From positions 558,001 to 622,000 of the forward strand of contig ML978121.1 in the NCBI GenBank assembly GCA_010015805.1: a stretch of DNA of 64,000 bases. The letters are read 5' to 3'. Shown piece after piece: positions 36,619 through 47,468 of the stretch. A model generated the notes under the pieces. The model did no database searches and was not told where the DNA came from. It saw only the letters and a program-made list of their open reading frames with translations. Position 1 is the stretch's first letter. Each line of letters starts with the position of its first letter. This stretch comes from Rhizodiscina lignyota (taxonomy: Eukaryota > Ascomycota > Dothideomycetes > Aulographales > Rhizodiscinaceae). The position numbers and the translations under genes were made by a program.

Positions 36619-38228
36619 ATGCATTCGTTTCTATCATTCGTTTTATGGGCTACCTTCCTCTTTGGCCCAGTACTGGCCATTCCCCCCTTGCCGGACTGGT
36701 CTCCCAGTCATCGACCGGACTGGCATCACAATCATAGACCTGACTGGCATCACCATCATAGACCTGACTGGTCTCCCGACCACCATCCAGATTCTTCTCC
36801 CGATCACAGTCCAGATCCTTCTCCTGATCACGATTCGGATCCGTCTCCCGATCACAACATAACGCGGCGTTTTACTGTGCTGAGCCGGCCAATGAAACAG
36901 ATGAACTTACTCGGTCCCGTCGCTAATCGCAGGGCATTCCTGAAATATGGAGTCACTCCTCCTGAAATGGTCCACAAGGCGGCAGAAAGAGCGATTAGAG
37001 TTGCTAAGGGCAATGGACAGGGAACAGTCCCTGCCCAATCTGTTGGACATGGCTCGGAGTACGTAGCAAATGTCAACGTTGCTGGGACGGCGATGATGCT
37101 CGACTTTGACACCGGCTCCGCAGACTTGTAAGTACACACACACTTATCCGTATACCCTTTCATCATGACTATTCGATCTATATTTTATCAAATCAGCGAG
37201 GATAAGCATTCGACAAACGATAGAAGTACCAATCCACATCCTGCAGGGCCGTCTCGGTAGAGATACGCTCACCAACGTCAATTCAAGCTATTCCTCCTGT
37301 CAGACAGCTTGGCAAGATACTGAATCACTAACGTTGACGTAGATGGGTATATTCATCGCTTCAACCGAAAAGTCAAACATCCGGACATCATGCCTATAAC
37401 GCGCAATCAGCCAATCAAAAACGCGGCGAGACGTGGAACATCCAATACGGCGATGGCAGCTCTGCATCTGGAAAAGTGTACTCAGGTACTGTGAACATTG
37501 GAGGCGTAACCGCAACGAGACAGGCGATCGAAGCTGCAACAAGCGTTTCTTCGTCATTTCAGCAGGACGATGCAAACGATGGACTTGTCGGTCTTGCGTT
37601 CAGCAGCATCAACACTGTGCAGCCCCGACAGGAGAACACCTTCTTCGACAATATTAAGGGCCAGCTGGACTCCCCGCTCTTCACGGCATATCTCAAGGAT
37701 AAGCAGGCCGGCAGTTACGACTTCGGCTTCATCAATAAAAACAAATACACAGGAAGCATTACGTACGCGAATGTCGACAATTCAAACGGTTTCTGGAAGT
37801 TCCAGGTCGATGGTTATATGATAGGCACCCGTTCTTCCGTGGCAAGCCGCTTCGCCGCTATTCTTGACACCGGCTCATCGCTTTGGTACATGCCAACCAA
37901 AGCTGTCCAATCTTACTACGCGCAAGTGCCAACAGCCAAATTCAATCAACAGCAAGGTGGCTACACTTTTGATTGCAGAGCGCACTTGCCCACTGCCAGT
38001 GTTATCGTTGGCGGGAAGAGGCTTACTGTCGATGGTTCTTTCATTAATTACGCAAACTTAGGAGATGGAAGCTGTTTCGGAGGCTTGCAAGAGGGACAGG
38101 GCTTGCCATTCATGATATTCGGCGATGTTTTCCTAAAGGCACACTTGGCAGTCTTTGACTCAACAGGGCCAAGGATCGGGTTGGCTGCACAGGTTGGTGT
38201 GAATAGCACTCCTAATAACGGCAAGTAG
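36619..38228 (+). CDS. secreted pepsin-like aspartic protease with octapeptide-repeat propeptide
   Basis: Family A1 aspartic endopeptidase, secreted. Exons 36619-37127 and 37343-38228 give 464 residues; the 215-base intron is long for this genome, and the join (L170-W171) restores the usual DTGSADLWV. Signal peptide 1-20. Residues 25-80 are seven 8-residue repeats of the type PDWxxxHR changing to SPDHxPDx. The propeptide proper then follows, and the enzyme starts near residue 140. Catalytic Asp164 (DTGSAD) and Asp345 (DTGSSLW), flap Tyr205 (QYGDGSS), and Cys376-type and Cys405-type positions for a C-terminal disulphide are present. Start: ATG at 36619 gives the signal peptide. Activity and acid optimum are expected from family. 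Confidence 0.93.
36692..36859 (+). repeat. 24-bp tandem repeat in protease propeptide
   Basis: Seven in-frame 24-bp units, each coding 8 residues. Units 1-3 read PDW-(SPSHR/HHNHR/HHHHR); units 4-7 drift to PD(W/S/P)SPDHx. The His count per unit is high in units 2-4 and Asp increases in the later ones. No frame break. Confidence 0.85.
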
Positions 38229-38587
38229 TACTACTGCATCGAGGCAGTCAGTCTGCAGTCATTTTTGGTCTCGAAGGCTGCGAGGGTTCTTTGGGAGTGC
38301 ACCAAAGAGTGTCCGGGCGCTGCTCGTAATATCAGCGGTCAACACATTTTCTCACTAAGCGCTGCGGTAGTCATTATTTCCTTCACTTCTTGTATCTAGA
38401 TAAAGACGTTAGCTGTGAATAGTATTCAACCTCCGGATCCAAGCCTTATGCACGTGTCTTAGGTGGCAGATCGGTCGTTAAAAAGAGTGGTGGGAGCGGA
38501 ATTTCAAAGGCTTCCTACTCGACCAAGCCTATATATATGGTGTATATTTTCAGAACAGACGCCAAGTCATGCATGAGCTCCATGTAA
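38229..38587. other. intergenic, convergent 3' ends
   Basis: 3' flanks of the protease and of SRP19. Nothing else is apparent. Confidence 0.45.
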
Positions 38588-39424
38588 TCATGCCTTCACT
38601 TTCTTCTTGTCTTTCTTCTTCTTTGCTTCTCCTCCACTACCGCCTCCACCTCCTCCACTACTTCCTTCTGCTTGACCTTGCATCTCCGCCATCATGTCTT
38701 TGAAGAAGTTCTCACTCACCCCGCCCCCTGTTACGGCTGGGGAGTGGAGGGGAAGTACTGTGCCCATCTTCCAACCTCGAGGTATCTCTGGGGGCGGTGG
38801 AGCGCCTTTTGGCGCAGGCATTCCCGCTATTCGTAATCGCAGAGGAGAGTTCTCGGTCGTAGGATGTGCTTTTAGATATGTTGAAACGAGGATATAGAGA
38901 TGGTGCTCTGTGAGAAATAGATGTCAGTCTCTCAGAGCTGCTACACAAGAAGCCTCTCACAGCGTACTGTTTTTGACAACGTGCCTGCTGCCTGGCTCTT
39001 TCAAAAACACTTTCACCCGCCCTGGATTTCCCCAGTCCTTCGGGTGTGTCTTTCCTGGCTCAAATGCAACTTTGACGCCCAGCCCCGCTACAGCATCTAC
39101 AATCTCTCTGGCTAATGGATTCGGCACACCCATATTTTTGGACACTCTCCTTCCCTCGTGCCTTGTTCGACTTGAATCGAAATATACAGGGTACAAGCAA
39201 TGCCATGACTTCGTGAGCTCAGGATCCGGCTGAACAGAGCGCGACTGGGACAGTGTGGGTTGGAGAGCCTCTTGTCGGCTGGATTGTGTAGACGGAATCG
39301 ATGAGGGAGAGATGATAGAGTTGCTTGCGAGGGGTGGAGGGTCGAAGTCAGATGGATCCATATCGGACGGATCACTGTCGCTGTCGCTGTCGGATACCTC
39401 TTCTATTCGTGCGTGGTGGGCCAT
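38588..39424 (-). CDS. SEC65: signal recognition particle subunit SRP19 (Sec65)
   Basis: Binds SRP RNA helix 6/8 and permits SRP54 loading; acts in co-translational protein targeting. Exons 38968-39424 and 38588-38907 give 258 residues. The SRP19 domain is at about 78-190: SWHCLYPVYFDSSRTRHEGRRV, KNMGVPNPLAREIVDAV, HPKDWGNPGRVKVFLK, and after the intron HHLYILVSTYLKAHP. The border is set by phase (A|AG = Lys). The N-terminal ~75 residues are acidic Ser/Asp-rich (SDSDSDSD); the C-terminal tail is Gly-rich and ends with a Lys cluster (KKKKDKKK), a typical fungal feature. The start ATG at 39424 is the first in frame. Confidence 0.96.
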
Positions 39425-40059
39425 TGTGAGTCTGTAGAAGGACAATTGGAGGTCGTGATGCGGGGTGTCGAAATTAATGATGAAAGTATAGCACTTCCGA
39501 ATTGGGAATTTTGATATCGATAAACGTCACGTGCGCACGTGTTAACCGATTCAACACCACTTACTCCTTAAAAAGACAGATATTCCAACAAAGAGTGTTG
39601 TTGTTTGATTCTCGAATCGTCTTCTACTAGGAAGTCCATGCTTGGATCCAACAACGTGTCTCCAATCCTCATCAGATCGACAGCTCAATGTCCTTGCATT
39701 CATATTCTCATACACGCCAGTAGTCTCATAACCTGCTTCTCCTGGACGAGAGCCCGCTTGCTGTAGTTCTTGAGGAGTACTCCTCGGCTAGATCCTTGAT
39801 CAAGATATAACTTCGATGCCATTCCGTCTCATATCTTGTTGCAGTAATGCTAAGGAGGTTGCTTGCTGTTCGAACATGTGATAGAAGTGCGATCGGAGCT
39901 GTCTGCATGTCAGCATTAGGGACATGAAGGTGTGGATGTCGGTCGTGCAGCTAATGAATTGCTCAAGTGGACGGAGATCCTAGGTCTCCGTTGTTCCATC
40001 GTAAGGTATTGAGTAGAGAGGCGGCAGGATGCTATATCACGGAGATACCCCTTGTTCTC
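39425..40059. other. intergenic, SRP19 promoter and acyltransferase 3' flank
   Basis: Contains a perfect palindrome (CACGTGCGCACGTG, 39528-39541) 104 bases upstream of SRP19. A plus-strand ORF here (39967-40398) runs into the next gene on the other strand and is rejected. Confidence 0.45.
39528..39541. promoter_or_regulatory. double CACGTG palindrome upstream of SRP19
   Basis: CACGTG-CG-CACGTG is a perfect 14-base palindrome made of two E-box cores (Cbf1/bHLH type). It lies 104-117 bases before the SRP19 ATG, next to ACGTCA. Function is inferred from position only. Confidence 0.5.
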
Positions 40060-41430
40060 TCAACCAACGTAAGTTCCAAACTCTACAAACTCTTTATCGC
40101 GTTTCAGCCTCTCCAGATCCTCATCCCTCAAGCAAACACCAACAGCAATCTCACCACTCAACGTCTTTGGCAAGAAATATACCAGTCCTTCCCTTGCCCC
40201 GTCCGTGAACTGCGGTCTCCGCACCGCCTCTGGTTTCCCGATCCCAGGCCCAAGTCCAAAGTCAAGATCGTAGCAGCGTTCTTTGGCCCACGAACTGAGC
40301 CTTACGTCCAGCTCAGGGCTTCCTCTTCCCGCGAAGCTTGCCTTTGCCCCGTTTCCGTGGCTGATGGCTGTCGCGAGGGCCTGCGTCCTGCGCCTTAAAT
40401 TGTCAGGATCAAGAGCCGAGCGAATGTTGGCCGCGACACTGCCCAAGGGTTCTTGAACCAATGCCTTGATCGAGGACGTGTGGAACGTCGCGTTTGATAC
40501 GAGGCCAGGATAAGTTGGTGGGATGGAGAGGTAGCGGCGCACGTCAACGTTGCGGGAAAGCGTCGAATACAAAGCCTCTGCAGTGCTCAGGCGTGGCAAG
40601 CGTGCACAGGAAACCGACTGCCAGACAAAGGCGCTGAGCACGTCGTCCGTTGAGACGAAGCTGCCTGAAGGTATCGTTTCCATAGCGAGAGACTTGAGAG
40701 CGGCCAGAGCGTCGGCCGCGAAGAGGAAGTATGCCCAGGTGAACTTTGGCGGCTGGGATGGCTGGACTCCCCTATTTGGTGTGTCTTTGGAGATTTGATG
40801 TTCCAATTCAATGCTTGATGCGTGCTCATCTAGCAGGGGAATGATGTTCTTGCGGTCCATATTGCCAGTTGAGAGTTCCGAGGGAGTGAACGGTTCGCCT
40901 CGACAAGCTTTGGCAAGGAGATATATAACCTGGCCAAGGCCAGCCATGTCCATCGACCCATGTTGGCCATTAAGTGTGAGTAGTAGGCCGCCGCTGATGA
41001 AATTGGCCTGAACGAGAAATACTGGTAGTTCGGAAGTGGACTCGTCGGAGAATGCGAGTGTCTTACAGGGGGCAACAACGGATTCGTCCAGCATGCTGAA
41101 GGGGAAGTTGGCACGTTGGAGCGTGTCCCAGGTTAGAATTGAGGAATCTAGTGAAAGATCTTTGATAATAAGGCCAGCAGTATTCTCAAACGGCTTAATC
41201 TTGAAGCACCCATCCTCGTTGACAACTTTGCCAGATACCCATGGAAAATTCGTCGACAGCTTCTCAAGGCCCTTAGTCAAAGTATGGATAACTTGTACTT
41301 GTGACTTTGGAGATTCATTTTGGAATGGAAAACAGAATGTTATCTGAGTATACAGCTTGTTGATTCGCGGCTGTTGGCCGAGAATATCTAGATGAAAGTC
41401 ATCCAGATCAATCTCTCTCAACGTATCCAT
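40060..41430 (-). CDS. trichothecene 3-O-acetyltransferase-like (BAHD superfamily) acyltransferase
   Basis: Transfers an acyl group from CoA to a hydroxyl or amine of a small molecule; nearest named branch is fungal Tri101-like. Single exon, 456 residues, the usual family length. The catalytic HxxxD is His157-Gly-Ser-Met-Asp161, and the structural DFGWG-type motif is present as DFGLG (390-394). The N-terminal half carries the NFPWVSGKV pattern. No trichothecene or other biosynthetic genes lie nearby, so a role in toxin metabolism is not suggested by context; self-protection or general detoxification is equally possible. Substrate unknown. Confidence 0.9.
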   Translation of the reverse strand: MDTLREIDLDDFHLDILGQQPRINKLYTQITFCFPFQNESPKSQVQVIHTLTKGLEKLSTNFPWVSGKVVNEDGCFKIKPFENTAGLIIKDLSLDSSILTWDTLQRANFPFSMLDESVVAPCKTLAFSDESTSELPVFLVQANFISGGLLLTLNGQHGSMDMAGLGQVIYLLAKACRGEPFTPSELSTGNMDRKNIIPLLDEHASSIELEHQISKDTPNRGVQPSQPPKFTWAYFLFAADALAALKSLAMETIPSGSFVSTDDVLSAFVWQSVSCARLPRLSTAEALYSTLSRNVDVRRYLSIPPTYPGLVSNATFHTSSIKALVQEPLGSVAANIRSALDPDNLRRRTQALATAISHGNGAKASFAGRGSPELDVRLSSWAKERCYDLDFGLGPGIGKPEAVRRPQFTDGAREGLVYFLPKTLSGEIAVGVCLRDEDLERLKRDKEFVEFGTYVG

Positions 41431-41774
41431 ATGAAACGTAGGAAGATCACTTTCAGAAGATTTCTTAATTTATGAAATAGCTCGGTCCTGATATGTTGCA
41501 AAAGACTCGTTCATACTTGTTTACCTTGAGGTATTACGGAGGACTCAGAATGAGGTGGCGTATATCTCGGAGAGTTTTGTAAATAAAGTGGGTGCACGAA
41601 GGTTGCGCCACAAGCAGCAAGACTACACTATTGAGATGGCGAGATATTCCATAGTGCTTTACCAAATCCCCAATGAGCACACAGTCGCCTAATTATTAAA
41701 CACTCGAGCGGCAATTGCATGGAGCTGTTTAAAAGATATTATATTGCGCTCTCTCGTAAGTATTTGACGAAGAG
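41431..41774. other. intergenic
   Basis: Promoter of the acyltransferase and 3' flank of DBP6. AT-rich, no gene seen. Confidence 0.45.
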
Positions 41775-44620
41775 CTATTTTTTGACTCTATCTTTTGCTT
41801 TCAGATCTCTTTTCTTCTTCCCCCTCGCTCCCTCTTTCTCTACTGCATGCTTCAGTTCTTCCAGCGCCATCTCATACCTCGCTCTGAGCTCGGCCTCGTC
41901 TTCACCCTTACCCACCACGTCGACTCTCGCCCTTTCAACTTCTTCCGCTCTCCTGACTTCTCCACCCCTGACAACCTTATTCCAGAACCACCACGCCTCC
42001 CTCCCTTCGATTAGCGTCCATGCCTCACCCTTTCGTCCTGCTCGCGCCGTCCGGCCCACGCGATGCACGTAGCTGGTCACGCTGTGGGGCATGTCGTAGT
42101 TTACGACGTGCGCGAGCTCGGGGAGGTCAAGGCCGCGAGCAGCTCGATCGGTGGCGATGAGGATGCGTGGCTGAGTGCTTGTTGCACGGGCTGAGCGGAA
42201 GGCGGAGAGAACTTTGCGGCCTGCAGAGCTGGTAGAAGACTTTGTGAGGGTGGAAACGGCCTTGGAAAGGGAGGGAGCAAGGTGAATGAGCAGATGAGAG
42301 AGGCGGGTGGCGTTCTCATTGGCAGAAGTGAAGATGAGGATCGTAGGAGGTGTTGAAGGGGCTTGATCTGGTTGAGTTGTTGAGTTACCATCCCGTACGG
42401 TGCTTGGTGAGGTGAGCGAAGCGTCTTCAGCATCCTCATTGATCTCATGAGATGAGAAGCCGTTCGATTCTGACGCTTTCTTTGGTTCTGAATCCGAGTC
42501 TGAATCCGAGTCTGAGTCCGAGGATGAATCTGAGTCTGAATCTGATTCCGAATCCGACGTTGAGAGATCCGAAGTGCTCTCGTTCTCGCCAGCGATCCCC
42601 TTCTTAGATTGCGTGGAGCCAGATAGTCCGGTTATGAGCGCTGTCCGAGAAATCCTTTCTTCCAATAATCTGAGCAGAACAAGTGGTTTATCCGCAGCTT
42701 CCTCCACCGGCACAGCCCATTCCTTGAGGGTGGATGGCAGCTCGAAGGCTTCGCTAGCATTCTCTGCTCCCGCCGCAGCGTTCTCCTCTTCCCTTCCTTC
42801 CGCATCACCAGCCACACTGACCAGCACTGGCCGCCGCAATTTCAAGCCGCCGAGCTTCTGCAAATCCCTCGTCATCGTCGCGCTGAGGATGATCTTCCTC
42901 ACATATCGAGGCTCTCTCGGCTCCCAAAAGGAGTCCAGGATCCTATTCTTTGCGCTCTTCTTGTCGATCGGCTTCTCAGCTTCCAGCGTACCAATGACCA
43001 CGTCGACCCACTCTTGAAAGCTTTCATCGAGAAGCCTGTCTGCTTCGTCGATGACGAGCCATTCCAGATCATCCAGGTTAAACCCCTGTGTGGCGTTGAT
43101 GTGTTCCACGAGTCGACCCGGCGTGCAAATTAGAATATCGACTTTCGAGGTGTAGGCAGGGACGTGATAAGGCAATATCCAGGGAGCCATCGCATCGTCC
43201 AGCAATGCATCATCTTCGTCCTCGCCACGTACGACCCTTCTTGTAGCCCGCGCCTCCAGCTCTGCTGCAGCGCTGCGGTCATATCGTTGTCCCTTCTTGA
43301 CCAGTTGTTCTTGCTCTGCAGCCACAGTGTGACTCCCTACTGCCGTACCGATTTTCAACCCTGTGCCTGAAGCGCAGAGCTCAGCGACTTCCTTGACTTG
43401 TGAAACTAGCTCTCTTGTTGGCACGACAATGACAGCCCTGAGCCTGGTGTAGTGTGCTGATCTTCGCATGCTCTGTACCATTGGGAGAACATACGCCAAT
43501 GTCTTCCCTGAGCCGGTCGCAGCGGACACGCAGATGTCGCCAAAATAGTGTTTCTGACCTGGCAGTAGCAGCGGCAAGACTGCAGCTTGGATCGCGAAGG
43601 CACTATGGTAGCCTTTCTCGCCTAGTCTTTGGACCAGCTTAGAATGTATTTTCAACTCCTCGAAAGGTATTGTTTCACTGGAAGGGACACTGATCGGCTT
43701 TGCAAGCCATGATGGTAAGGCGGAGAAGGTCGGTAGTTCTTTGTTGTCTGGTACAGGTGCAGGCTGTGGGAGAGGGACGAGATCTGTATACAGTCAGCCT
43801 GTATCCAATAATACATAGTAGTTGCAGACGTACCATGAAGTTCTGGCTCAGGAGCGTCGTCTTTCTCTTCCTCTTGGCTATCGTTCTTGACAGCTTCCCT
43901 CAACTTCTCGGCGTGCTTCGATGACTTCTCGAACTTCGCAAATATAGCCTTATGCTTCTTGTTCTCCTCTTCCTCTTCCTCTTCCTCTTCCTCCACAGGG
44001 ACTTCAGCTTCTTCCTCTTGCCCTTCAGCTTCGCCACTCTTCCTCTTCTCCTTCTTCCGCTTCGGCTTCTTCGTTGATGGCTTCTCCTCCTCTTGTTGTG
44101 CAGCTTGTTGTATACCGCCAGCCACGTTTTCATCTCCCCCCGGAGCCTCAGCATGTATGTCTGAACCAACAATGACCTCGAGTTCAGCTTGCGCTTCCTC
44201 ACTCTTGCGCTTCCGCTTCTTCATTTTCTCTACACTCTTCGCGTCATCATGGACTGTATTCTCATCCCCTCCTGGAGCTTCGGCGAGTATGCTTGAGCCA
44301 ACATTGACCTCCAGTTGAGCCTGAGATCCCTCGTCGTCTCGGCTCCGCTTCTTTTTTCTCTTCTCAGAATGCCCTGTCTCATTTTGGGTTATATTATCGT
44401 TCCCATTCAGAGCTTCAGCAAGCTTCTCGGATCCTGCATTGATCTCTAACTCTGCCTGCGCCTCCTCGTTGTTGCGTTTTCGTTTCTTCGTTTTCTTCTC
44501 GGCGCTCTTCGCCTCATTGCGAGATTGTTCGGCGATTGCAGGGCTATCTACGGCGGAGGAAGCTTTGCTGGGTTTCTGGGGCTTTGGGGGAACGTATCGC
44601 GTGTAAAATTGGTTAGACAT
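41775..44620 (-). CDS. DBP6: ATP-dependent RNA helicase Dbp6/DDX51
   Basis: Nucleolar DEAD-box helicase for early 60S ribosome assembly. Exons 43834-44620 and 41775-43783 give 931 residues; the acceptor ATACAG|AT is the one that keeps frame (a closer CACAG would not). The N-terminal ~260 residues are charged and nuclear-localisation-like, with a threefold repeat. The helicase core has ATGSGKT (351-357), PTREL, TPGR, DEAD (508-511), SAT (563-565), and ARGLD...[11 protein letters not shown] near the end. A long Ser/Asp run separates the two RecA lobes, and a ~60-residue insert follows the PTREL block, as is usual for Dbp6. All core motifs are intact. Confidence 0.95.
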
Positions 44621-45162
44621 TGTTGTATATTAAAGAAAATTAAATTTAGAGCTTCATGAAGAGTTGCGCAGTTCTGCCGTCTGTCACCGCCATCGCGAAC
44701 TCTTGGCATTGGTTTTCCCGCATTGGGATGGAGACGCTGCATTAAGTGGGCCAAGCGATTCCGTTGGTCACAGACACTTGGCAACTATATCACGTAGCTT
44801 ATTTGCTTTGTTTGATGCACATGTGCTCGGCTTTCATAGTGATATGGGAGTTTGTCCTTTAATATCCGTTCCATTCGCATCTCATAATCGTGTGATATTA
44901 CAGCTTCAGGCCATCTCTCTTGCCTCCGCCATAAAATCCTGCAACTATACCCAACGCCTTCTTTTCCATGCACTTAAGCAACAGGAAAAATAGTGTGGGG
45001 TAAGTATCAACAATGTCTTTTTGTCGTGAGAACCTGATCACTATCATCCCGCCTCCTCCCAACCCCCCCATCGTTTAGAATCAAGACTCGCTTGCCGATT
45101 CTTCTGCATAAAGTGCATTCAGTGTCGACAGAGCTCTTCTGTCGCTGTGGAAACTCCGATAA
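44621..45162. other. intergenic, DBP6 promoter and kinase 3' flank
   Basis: No gene supported; an ORF at 44664-44993 has no recognisable feature. Confidence 0.4.
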
Positions 45163-47468
45163 TCAATGATAGTTGTTGCCCTGTTTGCGGGCAGCCGCCT
45201 TGTCACGCTCCTTGGCGGCGAGCTTCTCCTGTCTAATTCGCTTCGCCTCAGTGCCGTCGTCGGCTAGAGCCTCTCGGAACCATGGGTGCTTGAGAGCCTC
45301 GTGAGCGGTAATACGCTTAGCCGGATTGTAGACGAAGATCTTCCTCAGAAGGTCAAGGAAGTGACGGTTGAAATCTGTGTGCGGTGGGATGGTGTCCTGC
45401 TTGAAGTCAGACACTGTAGATGTGGAAATGGGGTGAATTAATACTGACATTAAGCTTCTTCATGGCCTTGACGTATTTCTTGGAAGCACGGGGAGTATCA
45501 GTATTTGGATAATCGAGCTTGCCGTTCTTGAAGTAGCTGTAACATTATGTTAGTTTGACGAGATAGGGATTGACCGAGTCTATTGCAACTTACGCAGCAG
45601 CCGAATTCCGACTGTGTCCCTTCTCACTCTTGTTGACCTGTCGAACGATGTCTCGGTCCAGTTTGCCGTTACAGACAGCCTCCATCATTGCAAGGTGCTC
45701 CAGATTGTCGTGGGTCTGGAAGAGAGCATCTCCAGTGAAGAACTCAACCAAAATGCAGCCAATACTCCAGATGTCACAAGGGAAGCTCCATCCAAGGTTC
45801 AGTATGATTTCGGGTGCACGGTAATGACGGGTCGAGACAACGGAGGAATGGTACTCGTCATTGAAGGTAGCCGAGCCGAAATCGATGAGACGGATCTCTG
45901 GGTCGAGCAACACCTTTCGGTGACGCGCAGAGCGAGAGGTAGTCGTCGAAGACGACGGGATGGTACGATTGTAAGTGAAGGTCTGATACTCGTTCTTGAC
46001 GAGCAGGATGTTCTCGGGCTTCAGGTCGGTGTGGATGAGGTTGAGGTCATGGAGAACTGTGGAAATTAGCAACAGCGTGAGGCGAATATAATTGACACAC
46101 GTACATGCGACGCTTGTGAGAAGCTGACGGGCAAACTCCTGGATGTGCGTGCTGGGGAAGGGCGTGAAGGCGTTGGATTTGAGGAAGTCGAAGACGCTCT
46201 GGCCGTAGAGATCCGTGACGATGCAGATGTGATTGCGGAAGTCGAAGCAGTCTCGCAAGTGAATACACCTGTTCCGATTCTGCTTGTCGTTCGAAGCGAG
46301 CGTCGAGAGGACGCGAAGCTCGATGCGAGATGCATCACGGTACTTCTGGACGGAACGAATGACCTTGATAGCACACCTGGTGCGCTTCTTGCGATCGTAA
46401 GCCTCAACAACCTTGCCGAATGTACCCTGGCCCAATAGCTTCATGATTTGATCTATTACTGTTAGACATTGCGTACTGAAACACGTTCGAGGAGAGCTTA
46501 CATCGATCAGTCAAGTCCGCTTCTGGCGTGACAATGTAGTGGCCGTCGTCATCGTCACATTTCGAATCCTTCATGTGCGTCCTCTGTGACTTGAATTAGC
46601 AAGTATATTCCCTCAGCCTCCTCGAATTTGAACTAGAACGTACATCGTGCACAACCTGAACGTAGACATCCTTGGCCTTGATGGGCGGCTTTGGAGGCGG
46701 CACATAGCACTGGTATGGATCCTCAGGGCGTTCCAATTGCCTCCGCTTAGGGTCTTTAGCCGCCTCGTCTTGAGCTGCTTGACGCGTTGTGCGCTTCCTC
46801 TTCTGTCCAACCATGCCTTCGTCGGCAAGTGGCTTGTACGTGCCGGTGCTGACTTGAGAGCCGAGAGAGGTGGGAGCGGTGGTGTGAATGGCAGAAGTAG
46901 TGCGGTCGGTCGAAACAGTGTTGTGAGAAGATGAATTGTCCGCGTACGGTGTTTGAGTTGTCGAGTAAGAAGTTTGCTGCTGATACACAGGGTCGTAGGC
47001 GGCAGATTGCCCAGTTTTCCGCTTTTTGTCGGCATGCCTCGATGTACCATTAGCAACGCCGTTTGTATTCGCGTTGCCTGCTCGTGAAGTTGATGCTGGA
47101 GGGTCTGGGGAGTCATCGTCGATCACGATGACCTCTTTGGGCAGGCCATTCTTGTAGAATTCGGCCCAGTCGGGTTTCCGCTTTGAGCGGCTAGAATTTG
47201 CCATCGCAGAGAGGCTGTCCGATGAAGTAGCAGGTTGTGCAGTGTCTGCTGATGATTTCGAAGACAAATTTGCCAGTCTGACGTCGCTACTGTCGTGACG
47301 GGCGGGTGGATAAGCAGTGTTGTGTGAATTGGCTAGTCTGCTGTAGCCATTCGTGAGTGGGCTGTTTATCGAAGGATAGTTGCCAAGGCTGGGTTGGTAA
47401 CTTTGATGATGAGAGTAGTATTGGTGCTGTGTGGGATGGGTAGCGACGGCGGTGGAGGGAGTTGACAT
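45163..47468 (-). CDS. KNS1: LAMMER (CLK/Kns1) dual-specificity protein kinase
   Basis: Kinase of the CLK group that phosphorylates SR-type and other proteins; in fungi it affects growth and TOR signalling. Six exons, 46644-47468, 46502-46583, 46105-46452, 45594-46056, 45449-45536, 45163-45399, total 680 residues. The N-terminal 275 residues are disordered and Gln/Ser/Pro-rich. The kinase domain: GQGTFG (310-315), Lys332 (AIK), HTDLKPEN (427-434), DFG (477-479), and the LAMMER signature as EHLAMMEAV (538-546), where Ala replaces the Arg of the consensus. The last intron is uncertain: I use AAT|GTCAGT to TTCAAG|CAG (49 bases), which gives KKLNQDTIPP; a 31-base alternative would add six residues (KKLNVMSDFK). 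C-terminus: charged helix (EKLAAKERDKAAARK). Confidence 0.93.

Noticed and set aside
39967-40398. Plus-strand ORF at the acyltransferase 3' end
   Set aside because: It overlaps a well-supported minus-strand gene with catalytic motifs and has none itself.
40060-41430. A secondary-metabolite cluster around the Tri101-like acyltransferase
   Set aside because: Neighbours are SRP19, DBP6 and a kinase; no synthase, oxidase set or cluster transporter is adjacent.
45419-45449. 31-base intron reading in the kinase
   Set aside because: Shorter than any other intron here and it adds six residues absent from the usual family spacing; kept only as an alternative.
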